From NCBI RefSeq assembly GCF_002794255.1, contig NZ_PGGW01000067.1, positions 186,001 to 250,000 on the forward strand: 64,000 nt of DNA, written 5' to 3'. The position numbers were made by a program, and so were the translations under genes. Below the pieces are notes generated by a model. The model had not been told where the DNA came from and made no database searches. It was given only the letters and a program-made list of their open reading frames with translations. This DNA comes from Streptomyces carminius. GTDB taxonomy: Bacteria; Actinomycetota; Actinomycetes; Streptomycetales; Streptomycetaceae. This document shows, piece by piece, positions 23,894 to 31,782 of this stretch; positions within the stretch are counted from its first letter, which is position 1; every line of letters starts with the position of its first letter.

Positions 23894-23935
23894 GGAGAAC
23901 CGGCGGAAGCGGTGCCCCGCCCCCGCCGGTTCTCC
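23894..23935 (-). terminator. Hairpin after the acyltransferase gene
   Basis: A 13-bp perfect stem (23894-23906 with 23923-23935) and an inner GCGG/CCGC extension lie just beyond the stop of the minus-strand acyltransferase gene and separate it from the VOC promoter. Confidence 0.6.
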
Positions 23936-23942
23936 GCGCGGT

Positions 23943-24626
23943 TCAGGCCGCCTTGGCCTTGGTGGCGTAGACGTCCACGTACTCCTGGCCGGACAGCCGC
24001 ATCACATGGCTCATCACCTCGTCGGTCACGGCCCGCAGCACATAGCGGTCGCGGTCCATGCCCTCGTAGCGCGAGAAGTCCAGCGGCTCACCGAAGCGGA
24101 CGGTGATCCGGCGGCCCGGACCGACCCGGGGCAGCCCGCTGCCGCCCGGCTGGACGCGGTCGGTGCCGATCATCGCGAACGGGACCACCGGCGCGCCGGT
24201 CATCAGCGCCAGCCGGGCGATGCCGGTGCGGCCGCGGTACAGCCGGCCGTCGGGGGAACGGGTGCCCTCCGGGTAGATGCCGAAGATCCTGCCCTCCTCC
24301 AGCACCCGGCGGCCGGTCATCAGCGCGGCCACGCCGCCGCGCCCGCCGTCGCGGTCCACGGGGATCATGCCGGCCCCGGTGAAGAACCAGGCCATCAGCC
24401 GGCCCTTGAGGCTGGTGCCGGTCACGTACTCGTCCTTGCCGATGAAGAAGACCTGCCGGTCGACGACGAGCGGGAGGATCATCGAGTCGATGAAGGTGAG
24501 ATGGTTTCCGGCCAGGATCACCGGACCGCTCCCCGGAATGCGCCCGGCCCCGTGGACCCGCGGCCGGAACAGCACGCGCAGCAGCGGGCCCAGCAGCGCC
24601 TTGATGAGCAGGAAACGGGACAACAT
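23943..24626 (-). CDS. plsC: 1-acylglycerol-3-phosphate O-acyltransferase family protein
   Basis: 227 aa from the ATG at 24626; GGAGGG is only one base from it, so the TTG at 24623 could be the true start. The acyltransferase motifs are NHLTFIDS (H-x4-D), FIGKDEY, GIYPEGTRSPDG (EGTR) and VVPFAMIGTD. It transfers an acyl chain to lysophosphatidic acid or a related lyso-lipid at the membrane. Its first 20 residues are hydrophobic. It is divergent from the glycerophosphodiesterase gene, and both act in phospholipid turnover. Confidence 0.9.
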   Translation of the reverse strand: MLSRFLLIKALLGPLLRVLFRPRVHGAGRIPGSGPVILAGNHLTFIDSMILPLVVDRQVFFIGKDEYVTGTSLKGRLMAWFFTGAGMIPVDRDGGRGGVAALMTGRRVLEEGRIFGIYPEGTRSPDGRLYRGRTGIARLALMTGAPVVPFAMIGTDRVQPGGSGLPRVGPGRRITVRFGEPLDFSRYEGMDRDRYVLRAVTDEVMSHVMRLSGQEYVDVYATKAKAA

Positions 24627-24905
24627 GCCCTCCGGTCGTGATGGTCGGTACGCGCACCCGCGCAGGTGGTGACGATACTCGCGTTCCCCGGCGGAGCGCG
24701 CGCCGGGCTTCTCCACGGATCCCCGGGAACGGGGTGTTTCCCCAGCCGTTCGTGCCGCGTTCCGCCCGCGGTCTCCTGGCCGAAAAGGACGCACGCCTAC
24801 CATGCGCGGGTTCCGTCGCCCGCCGGGCACGGAACGGATACGTGCGGGTGGTCGGGTGCGGGGACCGCGGGCGGCCGCCACAGACGGGTGAGAGGAAGAA
24901 TGCCC

Positions 24906-26051
24906 ATGGGACAGGTGCAGCGGCCGGGCCGCAGAACCGTACTGGGAGCGGCGGCGCTGGGCGCGGGGACGGCGGCGCTGGGCGGTACCGCCGTTGCGGC
25001 GGAGCGGGACGGTGACCGGGGGCGCGGACGCGGGGGCCGGCTGCCGGTGCCCGCCGTCATCGCCCACCGGGGCGCCTGCGGTTACCGGCCCGAGCACACC
25101 ATGGGGGCGTACGAACTCGCCCTCGCCATGGGCGCGGACGTCATCGAACAGGACGTGGTCCCCACCCGGGACGGCCATCTGGTGTGCCGTCACGAGAACG
25201 ACATCACCGACACCACGGACGTGGCCGGCCACCCGGAGTTCGCCGGCCGCAGGACGACGAAGACGGTGGACGGCACCCGGCTCACCGGCTGGTTCACCGA
25301 GGACTTCACCCTCGCCGAGCTGAAGACCCTCCGCGCCGTCGAGCGCATCCCCGGCACCCGCCCTCACAACACCCTCTACGACGGCCGCTGGACGGTGCCC
25401 TCCCTGGCGGAGGTGCTGGCCTGGGCGGAACGCGCGGGCCGCGAGCGCGGCCGGCCGGTGTGGCTGCACATCGAGACCAAGCACCCGAGTTACTTCCGGA
25501 AGCTGGGTCTGGGCCTGGAGGAGCCGCTGGCGCGGCTGCTGCGACGGTACGGGCGGCACCGCGCCGGCTCCCCGACGTTCCTGCAGTCCTTCGAGCCGGG
25601 CAGCATGCGGCGGATGAGCGAACTGGTGGACACCCCGCGCGTGGTGCTGCTGTCGTCGGCCTCCTCCCGGCCATGGGACTTCACCGAGTCCGGCGACCCG
25701 CGCACCGTGGCCGACCTGGTCACGCCCGCCGGACTGCGGTGGATCTCCCGCTTCGCCCAGGGCATCGGCCCCACCCTCGACCTGGTGATCCCCCGGGACG
25801 GCGAGGGCCGGCTGGGCGAGCCCACCTCCCTGGTGCGCGACGCCCACGCCCGGGGCCTGGTGCTCCACCCGTACACCCTGCGCAACGAGAACCGCTTCCT
25901 GCCGGCCGGCTTCCGCCGCGGTACCGACCCCGACGCCTACGGGGACGCCTTCGGCGCCCTGCGGACGTACTTCGCCACCGGTATCGACGGCATCTTCACC
26001 GACCACCCGGACACGGCGCTGCTGGCCGCCGTGGACTTCCGCCGGGACTGA
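24906..26051 (+). CDS. Tat-exported glycerophosphodiester phosphodiesterase
   Basis: 381 aa from the ATG at 24906, with AGAGGA 9 nt upstream; the ATG at 24900 is an alternative. GRRTVLGAAALGAGTAALGG is a twin-arginine signal. The GDPD catalytic motif is VIAHRGACGYRPEHTMGAY, with EQDVVPTRDGHLV and HIETKHP supplying metal ligands. It hydrolyses glycerophosphodiesters to glycerol-3-phosphate and an alcohol outside the cell, as in phosphate scavenging. A typical PHO box was not identified in the 279-bp divergent gap. Confidence 0.92.
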   Translation: MGQVQRPGRRTVLGAAALGAGTAALGGTAVAAERDGDRGRGRGGRLPVPAVIAHRGACGYRPEHTMGAYELALAMGADVIEQDVVPTRDGHLVCRHENDITDTTDVAGHPEFAGRRTTKTVDGTRLTGWFTEDFTLAELKTLRAVERIPGTRPHNTLYDGRWTVPSLAEVLAWAERAGRERGRPVWLHIETKHPSYFRKLGLGLEEPLARLLRRYGRHRAGSPTFLQSFEPGSMRRMSELVDTPRVVLLSSASSRPWDFTESGDPRTVADLVTPAGLRWISRFAQGIGPTLDLVIPRDGEGRLGEPTSLVRDAHARGLVLHPYTLRNENRFLPAGFRRGTDPDAYGDAFGALRTYFATGIDGIFTDHPDTALLAAVDFRRD

Positions 26052-26175
26052 CCCGGCCGACCGGGACACGGCAGGGCCCGGACAGGTGGCGCGCCGGCCG
26101 CCGGTGCGCCCCCCTTCAGGGTGATCATCGGCGGCCGGCGCAACCGGCCGGCCATGGGCGGCGGTCCGGACAGCC

Positions 26176-26835
26176 GTGATCCCGCACGACTCACGGCCCG
26201 GTCCGCCCGACGGCCCGCACCGCCTCCCGCGGTCCTTCCCGCCGCCCCTCGCGGTGTCCTTCCCGCCGCCCCTCGCGGTGTCCTTCCCGCCGCCCCTCCC
26301 GGCGGATCTCCACCCCCTGCTGGCGGCCGAGTGCGCCGCGGAGGCGGCGGGCCCGGGAATCGAACCGGCCGATCTGGAACAGGCCGTGTGGCTGCGCTGG
26401 CTGGAACACGGCCGGACGGCCGGGGTGCCGCCCCACCCGGCCCGCTGGCTGCGGGCGGCGGTACGGGCCGAGGTCCGTGCCGCGCGCCGCAGGGCCCGGC
26501 GCGAGGTGGCCTACGACCCGGTGGCGGGCGGCTCCGCGAACGGTACGGCGGACGGCGTCGCGCACGGCACCGGAGCCGACGGGCCGGAGGACCGGGCCCT
26601 GCGCGCGGAGCGGCTGCGGTCCCTGCGCACGGCGATCGGGCGGCTGCCCGGACGGTGCCCCGAACTGCTCACCGCGCTGCTGTCGCACCGGAACCCCACC
26701 TACCGGGAAGTGGCCCGTGAGTTGGGAATCTCACAGGGCAGTCTCGGACCGATTCGTTCCCGTTGCGTCGGTTGCCTGCGCACAATGCTCACGACGGAGG
26801 TTGCGCTCCCCGAAGACCGGGGAAGGGTGCGGTAA
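26176..26835 (+). CDS. Sigma-70-family (ECF-like) protein with repeated N-terminus
   Basis: 219 aa with a GTG start at 26176. The C-terminal part has a region-4-like helix-turn-helix (PTYREVARELGISQGSLGPIRSRCVGCLRTML), and IEPADLEQAVWLRWLEH resembles region 2. The middle (about 118-135) is a Gly/Thr/Ala linker. Residues 20-42 repeat SFPPPLAV almost three times, encoded by a 24-bp tandem repeat. No anti-sigma factor is adjacent. Such degenerate sigma-like proteins are frequent in Streptomyces; the regulon is unknown. Confidence 0.8.
   Translation: MIPHDSRPGPPDGPHRLPRSFPPPLAVSFPPPLAVSFPPPLPADLHPLLAAECAAEAAGPGIEPADLEQAVWLRWLEHGRTAGVPPHPARWLRAAVRAEVRAARRRARREVAYDPVAGGSANGTADGVAHGTGADGPEDRALRAERLRSLRTAIGRLPGRCPELLTALLSHRNPTYREVARELGISQGSLGPIRSRCVGCLRTMLTTEVALPEDRGRVR
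26233..26298 (+). repeat. 24-bp tandem repeat, 2.75 copies, in the sigma-like gene
   Basis: The unit TCCTTCCCGCCGCCCCTCGC+GGTG occupies 26233-26256 and 26257-26280 exactly, and its first 18 bases recur at 26281-26298. The length is a multiple of three, so copy-number changes would keep the frame. Confidence 0.85.
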
Positions 26836-26928
26836 ACCACCGGCGTCATCAGGGTAGACAGTTCGGGTGCGCGACCCTCGTTCCACACGTGCGCCCGGAC
26901 ACGACCATCCAGAGGGAGACGTGCGCAC

Positions 26929-27432
26929 ATGGGAATGAGCGTGGCCATCTCTGCGGCGAGAGAGAACGACGCCGAGCAGATCCTCAAACTGCAGTACCTG
27001 TGCTACCAGTCCGAGGCGGCGCTGTACGGCGACTACGCCATCGAGCCGCTCACCCAGTCCCTCGACGACCTGCGCGCCGAACTGGCCCGCGGCCGCGTAC
27101 TCGTGGCCCGGCTCGGCGAGGAGGTCGTCGGCTCGGTACGCGGCCGGGTGGAGGACGACGGCACCGCCGTGATCGGCAAACTGATCGTGCACCCCCGCAT
27201 GCAGGGGCACGGCCTCGGCAGGCGGCTGCTGGCGGCGCTCGAGGAGCGCCTGACGGAGGAGAGCTCCGCCAGGCGCTACCGGCTGTTCACCGGCCACCGC
27301 AGCGACAACAACCTCCGCCTCTACCGGGGGCTGGGCTACATCCCGGTCTCCACCGAGCGGGTCTCCTCCCGGCTGAGTCTGATCACCATGGAGAAGGCGG
27401 CCGTCTCCCAGGACTACGCGGCCAGCGCCTGA
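26929..27432 (+). CDS. GNAT acetyltransferase
   Basis: 167 aa from the ATG at 26929, with GAGGGAGAC upstream; an ATG two codons later is possible. Motif A is KLIVHPRMQGHGLGRRLLAALEERL and motif B is NNLRLYRGLGYIPVSTERV. The N-terminus AISAARENDAEQILKLQYLCYQSEAALYG is typical of small stand-alone acetyltransferases. The substrate is unknown. It is followed by a hairpin with a short T run. Confidence 0.88.
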   Translation: MGMSVAISAARENDAEQILKLQYLCYQSEAALYGDYAIEPLTQSLDDLRAELARGRVLVARLGEEVVGSVRGRVEDDGTAVIGKLIVHPRMQGHGLGRRLLAALEERLTEESSARRYRLFTGHRSDNNLRLYRGLGYIPVSTERVSSRLSLITMEKAAVSQDYAASA

Positions 27433-27453
27433 CCCCGAACGTACGGAGCGGGC

Positions 27454-27496
27454 CCCGCGGGCGGGCGGACGGTGGCGCCGTCCACCCGCCCGCGGG
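27454..27496. terminator. 19-bp hairpin between convergent genes
   Basis: 27454-27472 pairs with 27478-27496 with one mismatch and a 5-nt loop, followed on the plus strand by CTTTCC. It ends the acetyltransferase transcript and may serve the convergent haloperoxidase-like gene. Confidence 0.75.
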
Positions 27497-27554
27497 CTTT
27501 CCCCGGTACCGCCCCGTTGGGTCTGAGCAGCCCCGGACCGGTACCCGCGGCCGC

Positions 27555-29051
27555 TCAGAGAGTGGTCGTGGTGCCGTCGAAGCGGCTCAGCGAGAAGGAG
27601 GCGTCCTCCCGGGTGGAGCGCTTCACCTCCCGCAGCACCCCCATGGCGATCTCCTCGCCCAGCCGCACCGACGCGGAGTAGTCCGAACGCCAGTGGACAC
27701 CGCCCATGCTGCGGCCGATGGCGATGTTGGCGGCGAGCTTGTTGAGCTCCCCTCCCACGGTGAGCCGGCCGGCGTCGTCCCCGGCGTACGGATCCAGCCG
27801 GAGGCCGTCGGCGGAGGGCACGACCGGGGCGGCGAGGACGTGCGACTCGTCGAACCACGCCTTGAGTACCGTGGTGCACGCCCCGGCGACGGTGGCGTGC
27901 CCGGCGCCGTAGGCGGGATGGACCGGACTGCCCTCGGGGAAGGCCTGTGGCAGCAGATGGCTGCCGGTGGCGTCGTGGACCCGCTTGACCGCGGCCGAGC
28001 CGAGCACCTCCTCGTCGACGGGGTACTCCCGCCTGCCGCTGAGGTGCAGATGCAGCCGCCCGCCGAACTCCTCCGGCCGCTGCCGCCGGTGCACGTACCA
28101 CTTCTGGTACCAGACCGCCTTGAGCGCCCGGGTGGCCACCTCGGTGACCAGCGACAGCACATGCGGACCGCCGTAGGTGCCGAAGCCCTCCTGGTTGCCG
28201 GAGAAGGCGTACGGGTTGCCCGCGTCCACCGGCGCCTCCGAACCCAGCAGGATCAGACAGGCGTCGAGGTACGCCTGGTACAGCGCGTCGAAGTGCACGT
28301 AGTGCGCCAGTTCGCGCGGAGTGCGGATGTAGCGCCGGTCCTCGAAGTCGCGTTCGTCGGCAGCGGGCAGGTGACCGTTCTGCACGGCCAGCCAGGAGTC
28401 GAAGTCGGTGAGGTGGTCCTTCGGGCACCTGAGGGTGTCCAGCCGCTGCGGCACCCGCAGCGTGCCGTAGGGGATGTCGCGCAGCAGGAACTGGGAGAGG
28501 TACGGCCCGGTGAGATCGCCCCGGGTGTCACCGCGGAAGAGGGTGTCCCAGGTCACCGTGCCGCCCCGGACGGGGCCGCGGAAGTCCGACAGCCGGCTCA
28601 GTTCGGCGGCGGCCTCCTCCGCCAGGTCGCTGCGGCCGAAGTCGGCGAACGGCACGTCCCGCAGGAGTGCCATCCAGTACAGCTCGACCGCCTCGGCGGA
28701 GTGCCACGCGCTGTCGACGCGCGGCGCGGGCGGCACCGTCAGCGCCTGCGGGTCGGGCCCCTGGAGGTCGAAGCCGAGCCCGGACTGCGGGTTGACCAGC
28801 TTGCGGTCGCCGCCCAGCGGAACGCGTTCGAAGTCCTCGGGGCGCCCGGTGTGCAGCGCCCTGAGCAGCAGCCGGTAGGCGGCCGGGTCGACCTCGCCGT
28901 TCCCGTCGTGCGGAAGACCCTTGGAGAAGTTGGCGATGTACGGGTGGTCGGACTCCTCCCCGTTGTTGAGCTGCTGCGGTACGGGCCGTGCGAACTCGGC
29001 CTCGGCCGTCCGCACCCGCAGATCGCGGGCGTGGAAACGACGCTCACTCAT
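27555..29051 (-). CDS. Vanadium-dependent haloperoxidase-like protein
   Basis: 498 aa, ATG at 29051. The PAP2/haloperoxidase core is in the second half. The vanadate pocket is readable as K317 and R322/R323 (QKWYVHRRQRPEEFGG), GAGH at 382-385 (HPAYGAGHATVAG), R447 and H453 (NIAIGRSMGGVHWRSDY). The usual Ser of the SGH motif is Ala383, which removes one vanadate contact. No signal peptide is seen. These enzymes oxidise halides with peroxide, or act as related phosphatases or cyclases in natural-product pathways; no biosynthetic neighbours are present. The small membrane-protein genes 29185-30001 lie upstream on the same strand. Confidence 0.85.
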   Translation of the reverse strand: MSERRFHARDLRVRTAEAEFARPVPQQLNNGEESDHPYIANFSKGLPHDGNGEVDPAAYRLLLRALHTGRPEDFERVPLGGDRKLVNPQSGLGFDLQGPDPQALTVPPAPRVDSAWHSAEAVELYWMALLRDVPFADFGRSDLAEEAAAELSRLSDFRGPVRGGTVTWDTLFRGDTRGDLTGPYLSQFLLRDIPYGTLRVPQRLDTLRCPKDHLTDFDSWLAVQNGHLPAADERDFEDRRYIRTPRELAHYVHFDALYQAYLDACLILLGSEAPVDAGNPYAFSGNQEGFGTYGGPHVLSLVTEVATRALKAVWYQKWYVHRRQRPEEFGGRLHLHLSGRREYPVDEEVLGSAAVKRVHDATGSHLLPQAFPEGSPVHPAYGAGHATVAGACTTVLKAWFDESHVLAAPVVPSADGLRLDPYAGDDAGRLTVGGELNKLAANIAIGRSMGGVHWRSDYSASVRLGEEIAMGVLREVKRSTREDASFSLSRFDGTTTTL

Positions 29052-29184
29052 GTGTCCCCCCGTGGGTGTGAAGTGAGTGGTGCGCTCTACAGGGGAAAAC
29101 GCGGAGAGTGCTCCGGAAGGTTGCCTTCCGTTCTGGAATGACCGAAACGGTGCGGTTTCCCGCGGCGGCCGTCCGGGCGCGCGG

Positions 29185-29640
29185 CTACGCCGGCCGGCGC
29201 GAGCGCCGCAGCCACACCAGGCCGACGACCGGCAGGATCAGGGGAAGCAGCAGGTAGCCCAGGCCGTACTGGGACCAGACCGTCTGGTCCGGGAAGGCCG
29301 CCGGGTCGAGCACGGTCCAGGTCCCCACCGTCAGCACTCCGGCCAGTTCCGCGCCGCAGCAGACCACCGCCACCCGGCGGGCGCCCTCGCCGCCGCGCGC
29401 CAGGGCGACGGTGATGACCACGTACACCACCGCGGCCGCCGCCGAGAGCAGATAGGCGAGCGGCGCCTCCTGGAAGCGGGTCGAGAGCTGGTAGACCGAG
29501 CGGGAGGTGGCGCCGACGGCGAAGACCCCGTACAGCGTGAGCAGCAGCCGGCCCGGGCCGCGGCCCAGGCCCGCCGGGACGTTCCGCGCGGCGGGCGCCG
29601 GGGACCCGGGGCCGGGGGCGGCCGGGGGCCGCTCAGCCAT
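29185..29640 (-). CDS. Integral membrane protein
   Basis: 151 aa, ATG at 29640. After a Pro/Ala-rich N-terminus of about 28 residues there are four hydrophobic segments (about 31-48, 60-82, 90-108 and 122-144) and a basic C-terminal tail (WLRRSRRPA). It overlaps the preceding membrane-protein gene by 8 bp, so the two are translationally coupled and may form a complex. No family was recognised. Confidence 0.8.
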   Translation of the reverse strand: MAERPPAAPGPGSPAPAARNVPAGLGRGPGRLLLTLYGVFAVGATSRSVYQLSTRFQEAPLAYLLSAAAAVVYVVITVALARGGEGARRVAVVCCGAELAGVLTVGTWTVLDPAAFPDQTVWSQYGLGYLLLPLILPVVGLVWLRRSRRPA

Positions 29641-30001
29641 TGCCGCCTCCCCACACGTCGTACAGCCGCACCTGGAGCACCGCCATCACCACCGCGCCCG
29701 CGGCCACCGTCGCCGATCCCCAGCGGGTGCGCTCGGCCAGCGACAGGAAGCCGACCGCGGGCAGACAGGCCACGACACCCAGCAGATAGCCGACGAAGAC
29801 CGCCGTGCCGCCCGCCGGCTCCGCGCCGTCCGCCAGCCGTACGACCCCGACGACGAGCTGGACAAGGGCGAGCAGGGTCACCAGGGCCATGCCGGCGAAG
29901 TGCCAGTCCTTGGTCGGCTGGTCCCGGTAGGCCGCGAAGCCGCACCAGGCGGCCAGGGCGAGCGCGGCCACGGCGACCGCGACCGTCAGCGGGATGAGCA
30001 T
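29633..30001 (-). CDS. Integral membrane protein
   Basis: 122 aa, ATG at 30001. Four hydrophobic helices are visible (about 3-22, 36-58, 66-85 and 95-112), with the polar loop AAYRDQPTKDWHFAG between the first two. It is the first gene of a two-gene unit with 29185-29640. The function is not recognised. It is divergent from the HAD hydrolase gene. Confidence 0.8.
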   Translation of the reverse strand: MLIPLTVAVAVAALALAAWCGFAAYRDQPTKDWHFAGMALVTLLALVQLVVGVVRLADGAEPAGGTAVFVGYLLGVVACLPAVGFLSLAERTRWGSATVAAGAVVMAVLQVRLYDVWGGGNG

Positions 30002-30070
30002 GTCGGCACTGTATTACGGGCGGAATCCGGCCGGGACGGCCCCCCGGCGCGGGTCCTCCGCACGGCCCCG

Positions 30071-30076
30071 TACCCT
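30071..30076 (+). promoter_or_regulatory. -10 box (TACCCT) for a leaderless gene
   Basis: TACCCT ends 7 bp before the GTG at 30084, consistent with a leaderless transcript. Confidence 0.45.
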
Positions 30077-30083
30077 GGCCGCC

Positions 30084-30743
30084 GTGAGGATCTCCGCCGA
30101 CGCCCTGCTCTTCGACAACGACGGCACCCTGCTGTCCTCCCTGGACGCCACGGTCCGCTGCTGGAACCGCTGGGCGGGGGAGTACGGGGTGTCCGCCGCG
30201 GACTTCGACCGCGTCGGGCTCCACGGCCGCCCCGCCGCGGAGATCATCGCCGACCTGCTGCCCGCCGCCCGGGTGCCCGGGGCGCTGCGCCGCATCGAGG
30301 AGCTGGAGCTCCGGGACGCGCTGGGCCCGGACGGCGGCGGGGTGGCGCCGCTGCCCGGCGCCGTGGAGCTGACCGGCGCGCTGCCCGCCGGACGCTGGGC
30401 CGTCGTCACCTCCGCCACCCGCCCGCTCGCCGACGCCCGGCTGGCGCGGGCGGGCATCGACGCGCCGCTGGTCGTCACCGCCGACGACATCACCAGGGGC
30501 AAGCCCGACCCCGAGCCCTATCTGCTGGCCGCCGCGAAACTGGGGGTGGACCCGGCCCGCTGCGTGGTCTTCGAGGACGCCCCGGCCGGACTGGCGGCCG
30601 GGCGCGCGGCGGGCATGCGGACGGTGGCGCTGACCACGACCCACCGGCGCGCCGAACTCGTCGCGGACCTCGTGGTGGGCGATCTGTCGGAGGTGTCCGT
30701 ACGGGTCGCGGACGGCGGGCTGGAGCTCACCGCGGGGCGGTGA
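30084..30743 (+). CDS. HAD-family hydrolase (beta-phosphoglucomutase/phosphatase-like)
   Basis: 219 aa, GTG start at 30084 chosen because the HAD fold begins immediately and a -10 box lies just before it. Motif I is LLFDNDGTLLSS; the nucleophile position is the first Asp, and the second is Asp in DNDGT. Motif II is VVTSATRPL, motif III uses the Lys in GKPDPEPYLLAA, and motif IV is VFEDAPAGLAAG. It resembles sugar-phosphate phosphatases of the YfnB/GS1 type (about 220 aa). The substrate is unknown. Confidence 0.88.
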   Translation: MRISADALLFDNDGTLLSSLDATVRCWNRWAGEYGVSAADFDRVGLHGRPAAEIIADLLPAARVPGALRRIEELELRDALGPDGGGVAPLPGAVELTGALPAGRWAVVTSATRPLADARLARAGIDAPLVVTADDITRGKPDPEPYLLAAAKLGVDPARCVVFEDAPAGLAAGRAAGMRTVALTTTHRRAELVADLVVGDLSEVSVRVADGGLELTAGR

Positions 30744-30880
30744 ACGGCCCTGTCCGGCAGCCGTCCGCGGACCGTACGGACCGCCCGGCGGTGTACGGCG
30801 CCCGGCCCGGGTCCGGCGCTGCGCGCCACCGGGACGATGCTGCATGCTGTGCACTCGACCCCTTCAGTCTGGAGCGGCGC

Positions 30881-31516
30881 ATGACATCCATCTTCCCGGA
30901 GATCTCGATCACGACGGAGCGGCTCGTGCTGCGTCCCCTGGACGAGACGGACGTCCCCGAGTTCACGGAGATGATGAACGACGAACTGGTCACCGCCTGG
31001 ACCTCCGTCCCCGTCCCCTACACCGAGGACGACGCCCGGGACTGGATCACCCGGCAGGCGCCCGGGGAGCGGTCCGCGGGGCGCGGCATCGTCTTCGCGG
31101 TGACCGAGTTCCTCACCCAGCGGCTGGTCGGCACCGTCCACCTGCGCGGGGTGGACTGGCGGGTGCGGTCCGCCGAGGCGGCGTACGTGATCGCCCCCTG
31201 GGCGCGCGGCGAGGGATACGCGGCCGAGTCGGTGCTGGCCGCGACCCAGTGGCTGTTCCTGGACCGGAAGTTCGAGCGGCTGGAAATCCGTACCGCCGCC
31301 GACAACACCGCCTCCCAGCAGGTGGCCCAGAAGATCGGCTGCGTCAGCGAGGGAGTGCTGCGCAACGCCTGGATAGCCCGGACCCGCACAGAGGACGGGA
31401 GCTGGACCGACATACGCACCGATCTGATCGTGTGGAGCCTGCTCCCGGAGGACCTGGACGGGCCGCCCGGGGAGATGGCCGGGGCCGGCTACGCCTCCCA
31501 CCCGGAGTGGCGCTGA
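30881..31516 (+). CDS. RimJ/RimL-type GNAT acetyltransferase
   Basis: 211 aa from the ATG at 30881, preceded by GGAG. It begins ITTERLVLRPLDETDVPEFTEMM, the classic RimL start, with motif A at VIAPWARGEGYAAESVLAATQWLF and LEIRTAADNTASQQVAQKIGCVSEG after it. It probably acetylates an N-terminal amino group or a small amine. A five-copy tandem repeat follows the stop codon. Confidence 0.88.
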   Translation: MTSIFPEISITTERLVLRPLDETDVPEFTEMMNDELVTAWTSVPVPYTEDDARDWITRQAPGERSAGRGIVFAVTEFLTQRLVGTVHLRGVDWRVRSAEAAYVIAPWARGEGYAAESVLAATQWLFLDRKFERLEIRTAADNTASQQVAQKIGCVSEGVLRNAWIARTRTEDGSWTDIRTDLIVWSLLPEDLDGPPGEMAGAGYASHPEWR

Positions 31517-31530
31517 CCGTGCGGCGCCGA

Positions 31531-31605
31531 CCGCCCGCCGCCCGACCGCCCGCCGCCCGACCGCCCGCCGCCCGACCGCCCGCCGCCCGACCGCCCGCCG
31601 CCCGG
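31531..31605. repeat. 15-bp tandem repeat, five copies
   Basis: The unit CCGCCCGCCGCCCGA occurs five times head to tail (31531, 31546, 31561, 31576, 31591); only the last base of the fifth copy differs. It begins 15 bp after the acetyltransferase stop and is non-coding. Its strong strand asymmetry (C-rich) may affect replication slippage or transcript stability. Confidence 0.9.
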
Positions 31606-31644
31606 CGGCGCCGTCCCCGACGGAACGGCCCGCACCGGCCGGGG

Positions 31645-31650
31645 TAGTCT
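31645..31650 (+). promoter_or_regulatory. Probable -10 box (TAGTCT) for cobL
   Basis: TAGTCT lies 133 bp before the cobL start. The leader of about 125 nt shows no B12-box (GCCACTG-like) sequence. Confidence 0.4.
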
Positions 31651-31782
31651 CACCGCGGCGGTTCCGAAGCCCGTCCGCACCACCCCGCGCGGCTCCGCGC
31701 ACCGCCGCCGCCCCGCGTACCACCGCGTACACCGCGGCGCGCCCCGTCCCCGTACCGCGACACGCCCAGGAGAAAGCCGCCG

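Noticed and set aside
23943..26069. A 708-codon open frame on the minus strand across the acyltransferase and GDPD genes
   Set aside because: Only its C-terminal 227 codons look like a protein (the acyltransferase). The rest is antisense to a convincing GDPD gene and is a GC-bias artefact, as are other long open frames opposite pheT, cobT and pimA.
31531..31605. Tandem repeat as a CRISPR array
   Set aside because: The 15-bp units are directly adjacent with no spacers, and there are no cas genes.
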